Shown one piece after another: positions 10,683-21,062 of a stretch of DNA of 64,000 nucleotides. The stretch comes from Perognathus longimembris pacificus (lineage: Eukaryota; Chordata; Mammalia; Rodentia; Heteromyidae): assembly GCF_023159225.1 (NCBI RefSeq), contig NC_063161.1:119698958-119762957 (forward strand), in the 5' to 3' direction. A program made the translations under genes and the position numbers. The stretch's first letter is position 1. Each line of letters opens with the position of its first letter. Under the pieces are notes generated by a model. The model saw only the letters and a program-made list of their open reading frames with translations. It did not search any database and was not told where the DNA came from.

Positions 10683-11663
10683 AAAATTGACCTATTTTTA
10701 AAGCTCACTTTGAGCATCTTTCATTCTCTGTCTTTTAGTACAGCTTATGTTCCATGTCACATGTCTCAATTCTTCATACTCCATTGGTTATTCAGTCTTT
10801 CTCAGGAGGAGAAAGTGCCCAGAAAGTACTGCAAGATGCTATTGTTGTTTTGGTGAATGTTATTTTTACAGTCTTGCTTAAATTTAAGTGAAAACTATAG
10901 ATAATAGTGATTGTTTCCTATAGAGAACAGAACACAAACAATATTAAAATAAGGCATCTTGAGGCAGATGAAATCAAATACATCTACAAAACTGTTACCT
11001 AGGAAAATTTATGAGACTAGGGATTGTATTATTTTCCTTTTTATTCAATTCTGAAGATGGAACCAAGGCCTCATGTATGCCAGAAAAGCTCTTTCCTACT
11101 GTGCTATATCTCCAATGTTAGAGATGCAATTTATGCAACTGGAAAAAAATCATAAGAGTTAATTGAGATCAGCTGTGAATGCTGGACTCAACACACATTT
11201 TGGTATCACTTCCAAATAACAACACATTATGACTTTCTATTTAATAGAATGAATAAAAGTTCTGTTTTCTTTGGTATTATTATATTTTCACTGGAAAATA
11301 GTTGATTGATATTTGGTTTAAAGTTCTTAAACAATATCCCAAAGTGCTTGATAAATTAACATAGTCTTTAAAAGAATCATGGAACATTCAATTAGAAAGA
11401 ACCAGTTAAAATATACCAAATTCTCACTAAGTATAGGGATGTGAATTAGACTTTCTGTGAAATCACTACAGAAAAGAGATGTTCACTTGTTATGGTCAAG
11501 AAATGGGATACTCCACTCTCACATAGAAGAAACCAGGCAAAAACTGTATCAGAACCATAGGAACAGAATAATGGGGAAGATAATTTCTAAGCAACCTTCA
11601 GACATTCCTATTACTGACTCTTGCTGGGAAAGACAAGGAGGAGAAATGTCAGAGTTTCTAAAG
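10683..11663. other. Mostly unassigned sequence
   Basis: No gene seen. The only recognisable part is an ID-like scrap at 11050-11118. Confidence 0.55.
11050..11118 (-). repeat. ID-like SINE fragment
   Basis: Contains GGAACCAAGGCCTCATGTAT, CTACTGTGCTATATCTCCAA: a diverged complement of an ID head and B-box region. Confidence 0.45.
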
Positions 11664-11771
11664 CATTTGAATCAGGTACTGAAATCAGGTGAAGACAGTA
11701 TGGGAAGGTAGGTGAGTCATTTGAATCAGGTACTGGAATCAGGTGAAGACAGTATGGGAAGGTAGGTGAGT
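11664..11771 (+). repeat. 54-bp tandem duplication, two copies
   Basis: Units 11664-11717 and 11718-11771 both start CATTTGAATCAGGTACTG and end AAGGTAGGTGAGT, differing at one visible position (A versus G after ACTG). The unit is exactly 18 codons, so both strands keep open frames through it. Strand is nominal. Confidence 0.95.
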
Positions 11772-13406
11772 CATGGTGAAGGATATTTTCATGTCCTAAT
11801 CGAATCTGCAAGGTCACCTCTGAAAGTAATGAAATCTTTTCTGTACTTCAATAAGATCATTCAATTTTTAATTCAAGGGAAATCCCAAAGCAAATAGCAC
11901 ATTAAAAAAATACTGGGGATTGGGGGTGGTAGTGATAAAATTATCATCAAAATTTCAAGACCTGTCAATCTCAGCAGTGCACATGGGTCCTTTTTAAAAA
12001 TAAATTATATTGTTTTTAAAACGACAGATGCCACTTTATCATGCACATTCTTGTACTCTCATTTACAATACTTCATCAAATAGCTTATGGTAATTATTTT
12101 AGGTAGCGCTTTATCTAGCAGTCATGTTATTCTATTTTTGTTGCTTCTATGTGCAGGAGTTTTAATTTATTTCGTATTTCTGCTAACAACAAAGAAAATT
12201 AAGATGTACCAAGAAGTAAAACCATTGAACATCTGCTACTCATCTTTTATCTTAAAAAATAATGTTTGGTACAGGTGTTTCCATTCAAAACATTCCATTG
12301 CCGCCTCTTTAGCTTGCAGTCAAGATCTTCCTCCTCAAACTCTTCCCAAAATTATGCCTTTCATTGTCTTCCAGTGGATTTAATACAGTCTGTTTGAAAT
12401 AAGATTTTTTTTTGCCATATGACTTTTAGGATCAATTATAACTTTAGTGAGAACCCCAAGAAATATTAGGGCTATTATCTTGCCTCCTAGAATAGCAGAA
12501 GCAGATAGAGACAGGTCATTTTTATTCTATTCATGGAATTCTCCTTGAAACTTAACTTGAAGGAAGTTTCTGTTAATAATTAATAATGAAAGACTAGACT
12601 CAAAGACAAGAAAAAATAATACATTATGTTAAAATTCACAGCTTAAAATTATTCCATACCTTGTACTTTAGGACAGAACTTAAGATAAAAAGACTTAATT
12701 CGTTTTTGTGCATTTGCTGGGAGGGGCAGTGGTGGAGGTTAGAAAGGCATCTTGCCTTAGGTAAGATTATAAATGCAAGATCTTAGTTATGATTTCTCTT
12801 TCAGTTACAGAATGCCAAATGTTTCGTGTAGCATATGCAAACGGAGAACATTGAGCTTATGCCCAATTTAATTACTTCCAGATGCTTTTTCATTGCCACG
12901 TTATTAAGTCCAGAAATCATTTAGTATTTGTTTAAAAAGAGAAAGAAAAATAATTTAAATTTTCTCAATGCCTAATTCATGAACAAACTATAATTTTGGC
13001 ACATTTAGACATTTAAACATCTTTGAAATCAATAGGGCAGATTTCAAACATAAACACCAGTTGGATTTGATTCCACTAAGGTGAAACCAATAGGCAAAGT
13101 GCAATCCAATTCAAAATTGTATACAAACTTCAGGAGACAGCCAAATCATATTTCCTTGTAGCCTCCTCAGCTTTCCTTGTGAGAGGAGAGGTTCAGCTTC
13201 ATAGTGCTTACAGACCTAGTCTGAAGCATTTAAAACCTCTGTCTTAACCTGTAGCTCTACTTGTCCACTCTGTTTTACTTTTGGATGATTATGTTTCTCC
13301 AGGAAGCATTTGCAATATCTGGAGGTATATTTGGTTGTTCCAAGATATATTTGGTTGTAAGGAGTGTGCTACTGGATTCTAAGGAGTAGAGGCCAGAGAT
13401 GCTGCT
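11772..13406. other. No gene or confident repeat seen
   Basis: AT-rich. A 98-codon plus frame (12087-12383) begins with a hydrophobic stretch but has no family signature. A short imperfect duplication of TATATTTGGTTGT occurs at about 13325-13358. Confidence 0.55.
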
Positions 13407-13421
13407 AAAGAGTTCAAAGTG

Positions 13422-13542
13422 AGGGGAGAATGAGGGAGGAGGTAACAAACAGTACAAGAAATATATCCAGTGCCTAACGTATGAAACTGTAACCTCTCTG
13501 TACATCAGTTTGACAATAAAAATTTAATTTAAAAATTAAAAA
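13422..13542 (+). mobile_element. Short L1 3' end with target-site duplication
   Basis: Plus-strand G-rich end, then AACAAACAGTACAAG, GTATGAAACTGTAACCTCTC, the polyadenylation signal AATAAA and an A-rich tail. A 15-bp flank AAAGAGTTCAAAGTG (13407-13421) recurs with one mismatch at 13543-13557. Confidence 0.9.
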
Positions 13543-13682
13543 AAAGAGTTTAAAGTGTTTGGGATAATACTCTATAGCAAAGAAATAGTGCCCAGGTTAA
13601 GCAACTTTGTGTATACTTCATATGCTGAATGTTCTGTAAATGTTTAATTTCTTATTGCATATTATAATTACTTATATTTTTT

Positions 13683-13871
13683 GTGCAGTCCCTGAGCTTA
13701 TTTTGCTCAAGGCCAGCACTCTATCACTTGAGCTGTAGCTCCACTTCTGGCATTTTCTGAGTAGCTTGTTGGGGATAAGAGTCTTATGGACTTTCTTGCT
13801 CAGTCTGGCTTTGAACCACGATCCTCAGGGTAGCTAAGAATACAGGCATGAGCCACCTGTGCCAAGCTATA
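13683..13871 (-). repeat. B1/ID composite SINE
   Basis: Complement order: CAGTCCCTGAGCTTATTTTG, CAAGGCCAGCACTCTATCAC, GTCTGGCTTTGAACCACGAT, CAGGCATGAGCCACC. Clear family match with moderate divergence. Confidence 0.8.
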
Positions 13872-14059
13872 ATTATTTATAGCTTAATCAGTAGTTGGTT
13901 TTTATTTTTTCCCCAGCAGCTAAAAGAGTTAATGCCAATTTAAACATGCCTCTATTAGAATGAGTAAAAAATTAGGTGAAAGAATTTGGTTCAAAAAACC
14001 CAACAGATTTTTGGCTCAACAAGTGGGGAAGAATACAGTCATAAAATTCTATGAAACTA

Positions 14060-14200
14060 GGAAAATTGAGGGAAAAGGTGGAGTTGGGAGAAATGGGGGA
14101 GAATGATGAAAAGGGTAACATCAATTGAGCTGCATTATATTTATAAACTGACAAGTTAAATAGCAACTCCTTTGTACAACTACTTAAAGATAATAATAGA
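14060..14200 (+). repeat. Old L1 3'-terminal sequence
   Basis: GGGGGAGAATGATGAAAAGG, GCATTATATTTATAAACTGA and AACTCCTTTGTACAACTACT, ending in a weak A-rich tail. This matches the 3' end of older rodent L1s as I recall them and differs from the younger lineage in this window. Confidence 0.5.
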
Positions 14201-14205
14201 AAGGC

Positions 14206-14955
14206 CTAAAAAGAGACTTCTCTGAAGAGGAAATGAGAATTGGACAAGAGGCACATGAAAAAGTGCTCTACATCACTGGTCATAAAAGAAATGCAAATCA
14301 AAACAACACTGAGATTTCACCTCACCCCAGTAAGAATGTCCATTATCAAGATAACTAATAATATCAGTTGTGGCCAAAAGGGAACACTACTACACTGTTG
14401 GTGGGAGTGTACACTTGTTCAACCACTCTGGAAAGCAGTATGGAGGTTCTTCAAAAGGCTAAACATAGAGCTCCCCTATGACACAGCAGCCCCACTTTTG
14501 GGCATCTACCCAAAAGATTATAAGCAAGGCCACACAAAAAACACCAGCAAAACTATGGTCATCACAGAACAATTTGTCATTGCTAAAATGTGGAACCAAC
14601 CCAGATGTCCCTCAGTAGATGAGTGGATCAAGAAAATGTGGTATATATACACAATGGAATTCTATGCCTCTATCAGAAAGAATGACATTGCCCCATTCAT
14701 AAGGAAATGAAAGGACTTGAAAAAAAATCATGCTAAGTGAGCCAAAAACAAAGAAACATGGACTCGATGGTTTCCCTCATTGGAAATAATTAGTACATGT
14801 CTAGGATAGTCCTAGCAGAAGATCAAAATAACTCACTAGCTATGTCCATATCAACACATAAGATGATGCTAAGTGAAATGAATTTCAAGTTATGGAACAA
14901 GTGGTTTATCATTGTTGTTATTTTCAATATACCATGTGAAATTATGTCCCTTTTC
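14206..14955 (+). pseudogene. L1 ORF2 C-terminal fragment plus start of 3' UTR
   Basis: A frame at 14240-14710 reads [63 protein letters not shown] and [14 protein letters not shown], the conserved C-terminal region of L1 ORF2 including the CCHC-like segment. Relative to the copy at 30.6 kb it lacks a few codons (the CWRGCG block), and a TGA replaces the Trp of the KWKDLE block, so it is a broken remnant. The 3' UTR is cut at about 14955 where an inverted L1 begins. Confidence 0.93.
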
Positions 14956-14959
14956 TTTT

Positions 14960-15004
14960 TTTTTTCTTTATTGTCAAAGTGAAGTACAGAGGGGTTACAC
15001 TTTC
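14960..15004 (-). mobile_element. Older-lineage L1 3' tip, left part of a split element
   Basis: Poly(T) followed by TTATTGTCAAAGTGAAGTAC and AGAGGGGTTACACTTTC. It continues at about 15605 (CATATGTAAGGCAGTGAG), so a later L1 landed about 45 bp from its 3' end. Confidence 0.82.
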
Positions 15005-15006
15005 TT

Positions 15007-15065
<59 letters not shown>
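15003..15065. repeat. (TTTA)n microsatellite in a L1 tail
   Basis: About 14 near-perfect tetranucleotide units lie between the older L1 scrap and the younger L1 body, which makes it an expanded poly(A) tail read on the opposite strand. Confidence 0.95.
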
Positions 15066-15067
<2 letters not shown>

Positions 15068-15604
15068 TTGTCAAACTGATATACAGAGCGGTTACAGTTT
15101 CATACGTTAGGCATTGGATACATTTCCTTTTGTACTGTTTGTTACCTCCCCCCTCATTCCCCCTCCCCCCTCCCCCTTTCCCTTCCCCCCATGAGTTCTT
15201 CAGTAGATTTACACTAAACAGTTTTGCAAGTATTGCTTTTGTACTCGTTTGTCTTTTTTGCCCTGTGTCCATCGATTTTAGTATTCCCTTTCAGTTTCCT
15301 AGTTCTAATACCTGTATACACGGTTTCCAATGTACTCAGACAAGATACAGAGATAGTGCAGGTACAACCACAGAAAGGGGATACAAGAGGGTCATCAACA
15401 ATAGAAGTTACAGTTTCACATCGCATGTTGAAAGTAATTACAACAGTGATATAACAGTCGTTTCCATAACATGGAGTTCATTTCACTTAGCATGATCTTT
15501 TGTGTTCATAAGGGCATAGCTATTGGGCTCTTGTGATCCTATGCTGTGACTATCCTAAACCTGTGCTAATTATTCCTTATGAGGGAGACCATAGAGTCCA
15601 TGTT
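15005..15604 (-). mobile_element. Younger L1 3' end nested in an older L1
   Basis: Begins with a long TTTA-repeat tail, then GTTACAGTTTCATACGTTAG, GCATTGGATAC, a C-rich tract (15145-15190), and the full 3' UTR into the last ORF2 codons (ATAGAGTCCATGTTTCTT). It carries ORF2 only as the final few residues and cannot code. Short TTTC-like microhomology flanks it. Confidence 0.88.
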
Positions 15605-16180
15605 TCTTTCATATGTAAGGCAGTGAGTACATTTCTTATCCAACTTGTTACCTTTTCCCTTATTTTTCCCCTGCCTCCCTCCTCACCAATTCCTTCTCCC
15701 CCCATGAGTTGTACAGTTGGTTTAAACCATATAGTTTTGTAAGTATTACTGTTGCATTGGTTTCTCTTTTTATCCTTTGTCTCTCAATTTTGGTATTCTT
15801 TTTCCCTTCCCAGTTCCAATACACGTATATACAAGATCCAGGGTACTAAAATCAGTTACAGTGACATCATGGGTAAAACCACAGGAAGGGAATACAAAAA
15901 AGAAAAAAAAAAGAAGGGCACGGTTTCACAGAGTGTGTTGAAAATAACTACAACAGTGATATACCACCTGTTTCCATAACTTGAAGTTCATTTCACTTTG
16001 CATCATCTTATGTGTTCATACTGGCATAGCTCTTGAGCTATTGTGATCTTCTGCTAGGAATATCCTAGACATGTACTAATTATTCCCTATGAGGGAAACC
16101 ATAGAGTCCATATTTCTTTGGGTCTGGCTCACTTCACTTAGTATGATCTTTTTCCAAGTCTTTCCATTTCCTTATTAATG
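15605..16180 (-). mobile_element. Older-lineage L1 3' UTR, right part of the split element
   Basis: CATATGTAAGGCAGTGAGTA, GTTGTACAGTTGGTTTAAAC, ATCAGTTACAGTGACATCAT, GAAGTTCATTTCACTTTGCA, then ORF2-terminal sequence up to CTTTCCATTTCCTTATTAAT. Substantially diverged from the younger L1 that splits it. Confidence 0.85.
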
Positions 16181-16194
16181 GTATGCCCCTTTTC

Positions 16195-16530
16195 TTTTGT
16201 CTTTCTTTCCCGTGGTTTACCCCTGATATCACTGTAACTGATTTTAGTACCATGGATATTGTATATATGTGTATTGGAACTAGGGAAGGGAAAGGGAATA
16301 CAAAAATCGAGAGACAAGGGATAAAAAGAGAAACCAATGCAACAATAATACTTACAAAACAATATCTTATAAACCAACTGCACGACTCAGAAAGGAAGGG
16401 GAGTGGGGAGGGGGAGGAAAACTGAGGGAGGAAGTAACAAGTTGGATAAAAAAATGTACACACTGCTTCATGTTTGAAACTGTAATTAATCCCTCTGTAT
16501 AACATTTTAACAATAAAAAAATGGAAAAAA
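16195..16530 (+). mobile_element. Older-lineage L1 3' UTR in opposite orientation
   Basis: Starts CCGTGGTTTACCCCTGATAT and runs through GAGAGACAAGGGATAAAAAG, a purine tract (16390-16432), AACTGTAATTAATCCCTCTG and an AATAAAA tail. It is the complement, by eye, of 15605-15890, which creates a head-to-head inverted pair. Confidence 0.85.
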
Positions 16531-16732
16531 GGAAAAAGAATTTGACTCAACATTTTATTTTTATTCTATTTTGGCTCAAGATGAGATGCACAATCTCTGT
16601 TGAGTGTTTTGATGAAAACTCTTACATTTGGAGATAAATGTTTTACAAAATAAGCAATCTTCCCAGAGCTTCACTTAGATGTTTTTGTTTTATTTATAAA
16701 GATGTTTTGTAATATTTAATTTATTGTTTTGT

Positions 16733-16818
16733 TTACATGGTACTAAGGACTTGAACCCAGGGCTTTCTGCATGCTAGATAAGCTATCTACCACTAAGCCA
16801 CATCCCCAGCCCCAATTT
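16733..16818 (-). repeat. ID SINE (tRNA-Ala-like), monomeric
   Basis: Complement of an ID element: GGACTTGAACCCAGGGCTTT (B-box side), TGCATGCTAGATAAGC, then CTAAGCCACATCCCCAGCCC (ID head). Confidence 0.85.
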
Positions 16819-17970
16819 TGTTTTATTTTATCTTATTTACAGTACTTATTTTTGTGTGCACATGATTTTTGTCTAAAAGAAAATCACAGAATGTACTGAG
16901 ATGGTATATGAATAAAGACTGCATATTTATGTAATATGTATTTGTGTATACATATATGTAATATGTGTATATATACATACATTATACCCTTCTCTATTAT
17001 CCTAAACCTATAGAACTCTATATGAGTGATGCAGATCCATGAACCAGCATTGAACAAATCACAGTTTAGAGAGGTTTATCTTTACTCACAGGACACATAA
17101 GCCACCATCTATCTTTCCCTCTAGGGCACAACTCTGTCAAAAATGAAACAGAAGTCCAATTCCTGTTAAATAAAATTCCAGAGTGCGTCCAAAGAACAAG
17201 CACAAGTCCTAACTGTCCCTCTGAAACAGGAAAAAAGAGCCCAGAGAAGGCCAAGCTTGGTGTGTGTGGAGATTCGAATGACCTTCAGACTGAAGAGTGT
17301 GAAATGTAATCTTGTACTCTTGTAGTAATTACCAAAGTCCTGTTGACTAATTCAATCATTTGGCATTAAATATTCTCCACTTGTCATGCACATGACTCAC
17401 TTCAAATTATAGGATGGTGTTCTTCACATATGGCTGACATAGCTAGAGTCATCTGCCATTTACCAACTGTTCTATAAAATAATTTTACACCCCGTGGAAT
17501 CGATCTGTTTACCCCAAGGCAAGTTGGATGTGATATATAGAGCTTTTCTTTTTAAAAAAGAAATAACATCAAGAAAAGTTTCTAGGCTAGCTTTAAAAGT
17601 TACAGTAAAATTTTCCTGGTACATTTGGTTTTTCCTTCATCGCAGAACAATGACATTTTATTTATTGCTTGATGGTACAGACAGACAGCTCCTCAAGGTC
17701 TGTGTGCACTCACTGCCAGGTTTATGGCTTGTTCTAATTTCAGAAACTTTGTTATCAGTGAAGAAGTAAAGATTGTGTCACCTCATTTATAAGGAAAGTG
17801 ATGGCATCAATTCTTCATCTATAGGCTTTTCCACTCTGGAGTTCTGTTTAGCAAGAAAAACTGCTGAGATTTAATGCTGCCACCTCAAGCATAAGTTGCT
17901 GCAATAAAGTAGACACTTTGGGGTGGATGGACCAAGGAACAAGGGGAATTTTTACAAGGTAACTTCTCTT
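16819..17970. other. No gene or confident repeat seen
   Basis: Contains a TA-rich/ATGTATA patch at 16930-16985. A 91-codon plus frame (17494-17769) and a 62-codon minus frame (17066-17254) have no domain signature. Confidence 0.55.
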
Positions 17971-17974
17971 TCAT

Positions 17975-18110
17975 GAGAAATGAACTAAGGGCCTAGGCAA
18001 GCACCCTACCATTTGAGCCTTGTCTACAGCCCTTTTGTTTGTACTTTGTTTTTGAGATAGGGTCTTTCTGCCTCTACTTCCTGAGGGACTACAAGTGTGT
18101 ACCACCACAC
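17975..18110 (-). repeat. ID plus B1-like SINE remnant
   Basis: GAACTAAGGGCCTAGGCAAG and CTACCATTTGAGCC (ID complement) precede TTTTTGAGATAGGGTCTTTC and GACTACAAGTGTGTACCACC (B1 complement). Confidence 0.7.
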
Positions 18111-18269
18111 TAAAAACACCTTTAAAAACTCATCTCACAAACACACAAAAGAAAAATATGTAATAGATATCTAATCCATACTCCGGAGAGTGGCCTTAAA
18201 TAACTTGCTTCAGTCTTAGGATCATTTTGCATTAGAGCTTAACGTTATAATTCTTCATCCTTTTTCCAT

Positions 18270-18680
18270 TTGTTTTTGTCTAGCTTATTACATTTTCCTA
18301 AGCATTTTCTTATATTTTATATCATCTATCTCCTCTACAAGAGGGGAAGTTCTACAAGGGCAGGAGTGTGGGCTGATTTTGTTCCCTCCAGGAACCTAAG
18401 TGCTTAGAGCAGGGCTGGGGATATGGCCTAGTGGCAAGAGTGCTTGCTTCCTATACATGAGGCCCTGGGTTCAATTCCCCAGCACCACATATACAGAAAA
18501 CGGCCAGAAGTGTCACTGTGGCTCAAGTGGCAGAGTGCTAGCCTTGAGCAAAAAGAAGCCAGGGACAGTGCTAGGCCCTGAGTTCAAGCCCCAGGACTGG
18601 CCAAACACAAAACAAAACAAAAAAACACACCTAAGTGCTTAGAGCAATAGCTAGCATGTAGTAGACAATAGTACCAAAAT
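18270..18680 (+). repeat. L2 3' fragment split by a SINE
   Basis: CTACAAGGGCAGGAGTGTGG and GGAACCTAAGTGCTTAGAGC before the SINE, then AATAGCTAGCATGTAGTAGA after it, follow the L2 3' order (gagggcaggga ... cctagcacagtgcc ... catagtag). Highly diverged. Confidence 0.6.
18412..18628 (+). repeat. ID-derived dimeric SINE with perfect 18-bp duplication
   Basis: GGGCTGGGGATATGGCCTAG, then the B-box region GGGTTCAATTCCCC, CACCACATATACAGAAAACG, GGCTCAAGTGGCAGAGTGCT, CCCCAGGACTGGCC and an A/C tail. Flanked by ACCTAAGTGCTTAGAGCA at 18394-18411 and 18629-18646, identical over 18 bp, which implies a recent insertion into the L2. Confidence 0.96.
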
Positions 18681-18724
18681 GTGTGTGTGTGTGTTTAGAT
18701 ATGGATCCTATACATTTATTTCTT

Positions 18725-18905
18725 TTTAAGTTTTAATTTTTTAAAATTGTCTTTAAGCAGTTATACAAAAGTGTTTCTATTTAACATGTCAGTTTTTGAG
18801 TGCAATGCATCTCAATCAATGTCACCCCTTCCATTGTTCTCTCCCATCTCTCCCAATCCCACACAGATCCTTCCTATACCTTAAATCCTTTCTACAACTA
18901 CTCTT
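18725..18905 (-). mobile_element. L1 3' UTR fragment of another lineage
   Basis: AACATGTCAGTTTTTGAGTG, CAATGCATCTCAATCAATGT and CACCCCTTCCATTGTTCTCT match, as I recall it, the minus-strand 3' end of a different rodent L1 subfamily. Diverged. Confidence 0.5.
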
Positions 18906-19764
18906 TGGATATTAAAGTAATTTTGCTATAAATCTTTTCCTAGAATGAATATTTAAATCACTTCTCTGAAATCTCAGAAAGATTTTATATGGAATAATAC
19001 CCTATAATAATTTTCCTCACATGTCTCTATTTAGAGATCTGAACAGTTTTGTATTTACTAGAAAACATCCAATTACTATTAGAAATCATAATTTGTAAAC
19101 AAAGTCATTTCCTATACTTCTGAGTGTGTAGAGGGAGGAAAGAGGATAACCCTGATGCCCTCACTAGCTCTGGGAGGATGTTGTTCAATCCTCTCAGCTG
19201 GATGGTCTGGCTCAGAATGGCTTAGCTACTTACCAGATAAGGAAGTAGGGAGTGCTAAGTGTGCCGTGAATGAAGTGGCAGTTTTGCCTTCTCTACACCC
19301 ATCCATTCTAGCTCAGGTCTAAGAAGTATAGTTAGTTCCTTTTGCTCTTTGAATATTTATGGTTTTTGAAAAAGCAGATGGTTTCTCTTGAGTTGCTTTG
19401 TGTGACTGACATTTTTAATGAATCGGTGACAGAAAAAAATTGACTCACTCTCAGTTGGATAATTTTTAAAATGCCAAACTGAAAAGAATGATATCTCATA
19501 AATTCAGGCAAATGGGCATTAAGGGGCTAAGCTGGCTGTCCTTTTAATATACTGAGCATTAGCATTCTCCAGGGCTTTCAGTTCAGGAATGTAGTTTTAG
19601 CTGAGGAGACTATACTTTTTATTAAAACTCTTTTGTTCTATATACCTTATTGTAATGAAAAAATAATAATTTGTCATACATATAATCATTCTAGATTCTC
19701 TTTTGTAAGGGTGGGTGGGGTTAGCTAGGCTCAATTTTCAAAGACCATGTATTGCTTAGTTCAA
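18906..19764. other. No gene or confident repeat seen
   Basis: Moderately AT-rich sequence without codon-like frames. Confidence 0.6.
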
Positions 19765-19778
19765 AAAATAAAATGCAA

Positions 19779-19970
19779 GGGCTGGGAATATGGCTTAGTG
19801 GTACAGTGCTTGCCTTGCATGCATGAAGCCTGGGGATTCCTCAGCACCATATACACAGAAAAAGCAGGAAGTACCACTGTGGCTCAAGTGGTAGAGTGCT
19901 AGTCTTGAGCAAAAAGAAGCTAAGGACCATGCTCAGGCCATGAGTCCAAGCCCCAGGACTGGCAAAAAAT
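19779..19970 (+). repeat. ID-derived dimeric SINE with target-site duplication
   Basis: GGGCTGGGAATATGGCTTAG to CCCCAGGACTGGC, flanked by a 14-bp A-rich duplication (19765-19778 and 19971-19984, one mismatch). Internal changes and the loss of the usual B-box GTTCGA make it older than the copies at 18.4 and 50.3 kb. Confidence 0.9.
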
Positions 19971-19984
19971 AAAATAGAATGCAA

Positions 19985-20939
19985 TAGCAGCTGTCACCAA
20001 GAGTTTCCATAATTTAGAAACTAAGTTTAGTTGTAGAGAGTGATAGAAAACTTCAGATATTGGAAAGCTCCTCCATTTTTATATCATCAGGGGCCCAAAA
20101 GACTCCAGACCAGATGATTTTGACCTCTGGCAGAACAAAAGGCATATTTAACACCAAACATTTATTGAATTGAGGCTTGGATTTAAAAGGCAAAGCAATA
20201 CACCAGAGTGGATTTTGCTATCTGTAAGTTAAAAAGTAAGATAATTGTCTTTAAATTCACAGGTCATTGTTTTTCAGAATGAGATAAATATATATAGTAG
20301 CAATGTGAAAATACAGCATATATTAGTTGAAAAAAGCAAGTTCTAGAATTGGGCATCCACTTTAAGCATTTTTTTTTGCTTAAAAAGGTAACTACATGAA
20401 TTAATGCAAACCTTTCTTTTTTTTCAATACTGGCATTGTATCACTGACCATGCCTGAACTCCATATTTGTTGTTGTTGTTGTTGTTGTTGTTTTTAGCTA
20501 GTTACATTCAAGATAGCATCTCTAAAACTTCCTACATAGGCAGGCCTTGAACTATGATTCTCTCTCAGCCTCACAAGTAGCTAGGTTTACAGATGTGAGC
20601 CACAGGTGCTCAGCAAAAAAAATTAAAGACACTTAAAGTATTGTTTGAGGAACAGCTTTTCTCATCATATGAGTACATGTAAATTAATGTTTAATAGTGT
20701 TTTAAATCATCACTCTGATTCCTTTTATACTTAAGTTTTACAGCTTTTAGGTTCTTTTTTTATTTTCACTTTTGGTAATAAACATTTCTGACAATAAAAA
20801 GAAGGAAGTCATCTTCCAAGGACTGGCTCATAGTTAAAACTGCCGTCCTTTTCATATCATTGTGTCTTATGGTCTATTTGTTTGAACACTAAATGTTATT
20901 GATTTGTCTTGTGCACATCTTTCAAAACAAGCCCACACA
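19985..20939. other. Mixed unassigned sequence with one SINE
   Basis: No gene seen. The SINE at 20420-20620 is listed separately. Confidence 0.55.
20420..20620 (-). repeat. B1/ID composite SINE containing (GTT)n
   Basis: Complement of an old SINE: CAATACTGGCATTGTATCAC ... AGGCAGGCCTTGAACTATGA ... CTAGGTTTACAGATGTGAGC. A (GTT)8-like run at about 20467-20491 lies in the internal linker position. Confidence 0.7.
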
Positions 20940-21062
20940 AACTTCTGAACAATGTTGGAGCTTCTAAGACTCCAGAGACTCATGAAGAGGGACGGAAGTC
21001 ATTTTGAATTGTGAGATGGATGTGAGCCTTGAGGAAGGCCAATGGTGGAATGTTATGTTTAA
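20940..21062 (+). repeat. Possible MaLR (ORR1-type) internal remnant
   Basis: AGACTCCAGAGACTCATGAA, TTGTGAGATGGATGTGAGCC and GGTGGAATGTTATG resemble, from memory, the internal region immediately upstream of an ORR1/MT-type LTR. The expected LTR does not clearly follow. Confidence 0.35.

Noticed and set aside
10376..10856. Hydrophobic frames resembling membrane proteins in L1 3' ends
   Set aside because: They are readthrough of the C-rich L1 3' UTR and recur at 0.7, 15.1, 29.7, 31.4 and 60.2 kb.
16733..16818. Possible tRNA gene (B-box-like GGTTCAAGTCC on the minus strand)
   Set aside because: It is an ID SINE, which is tRNA-derived; a cloverleaf is not expected and the A-box and acceptor arm do not pair.
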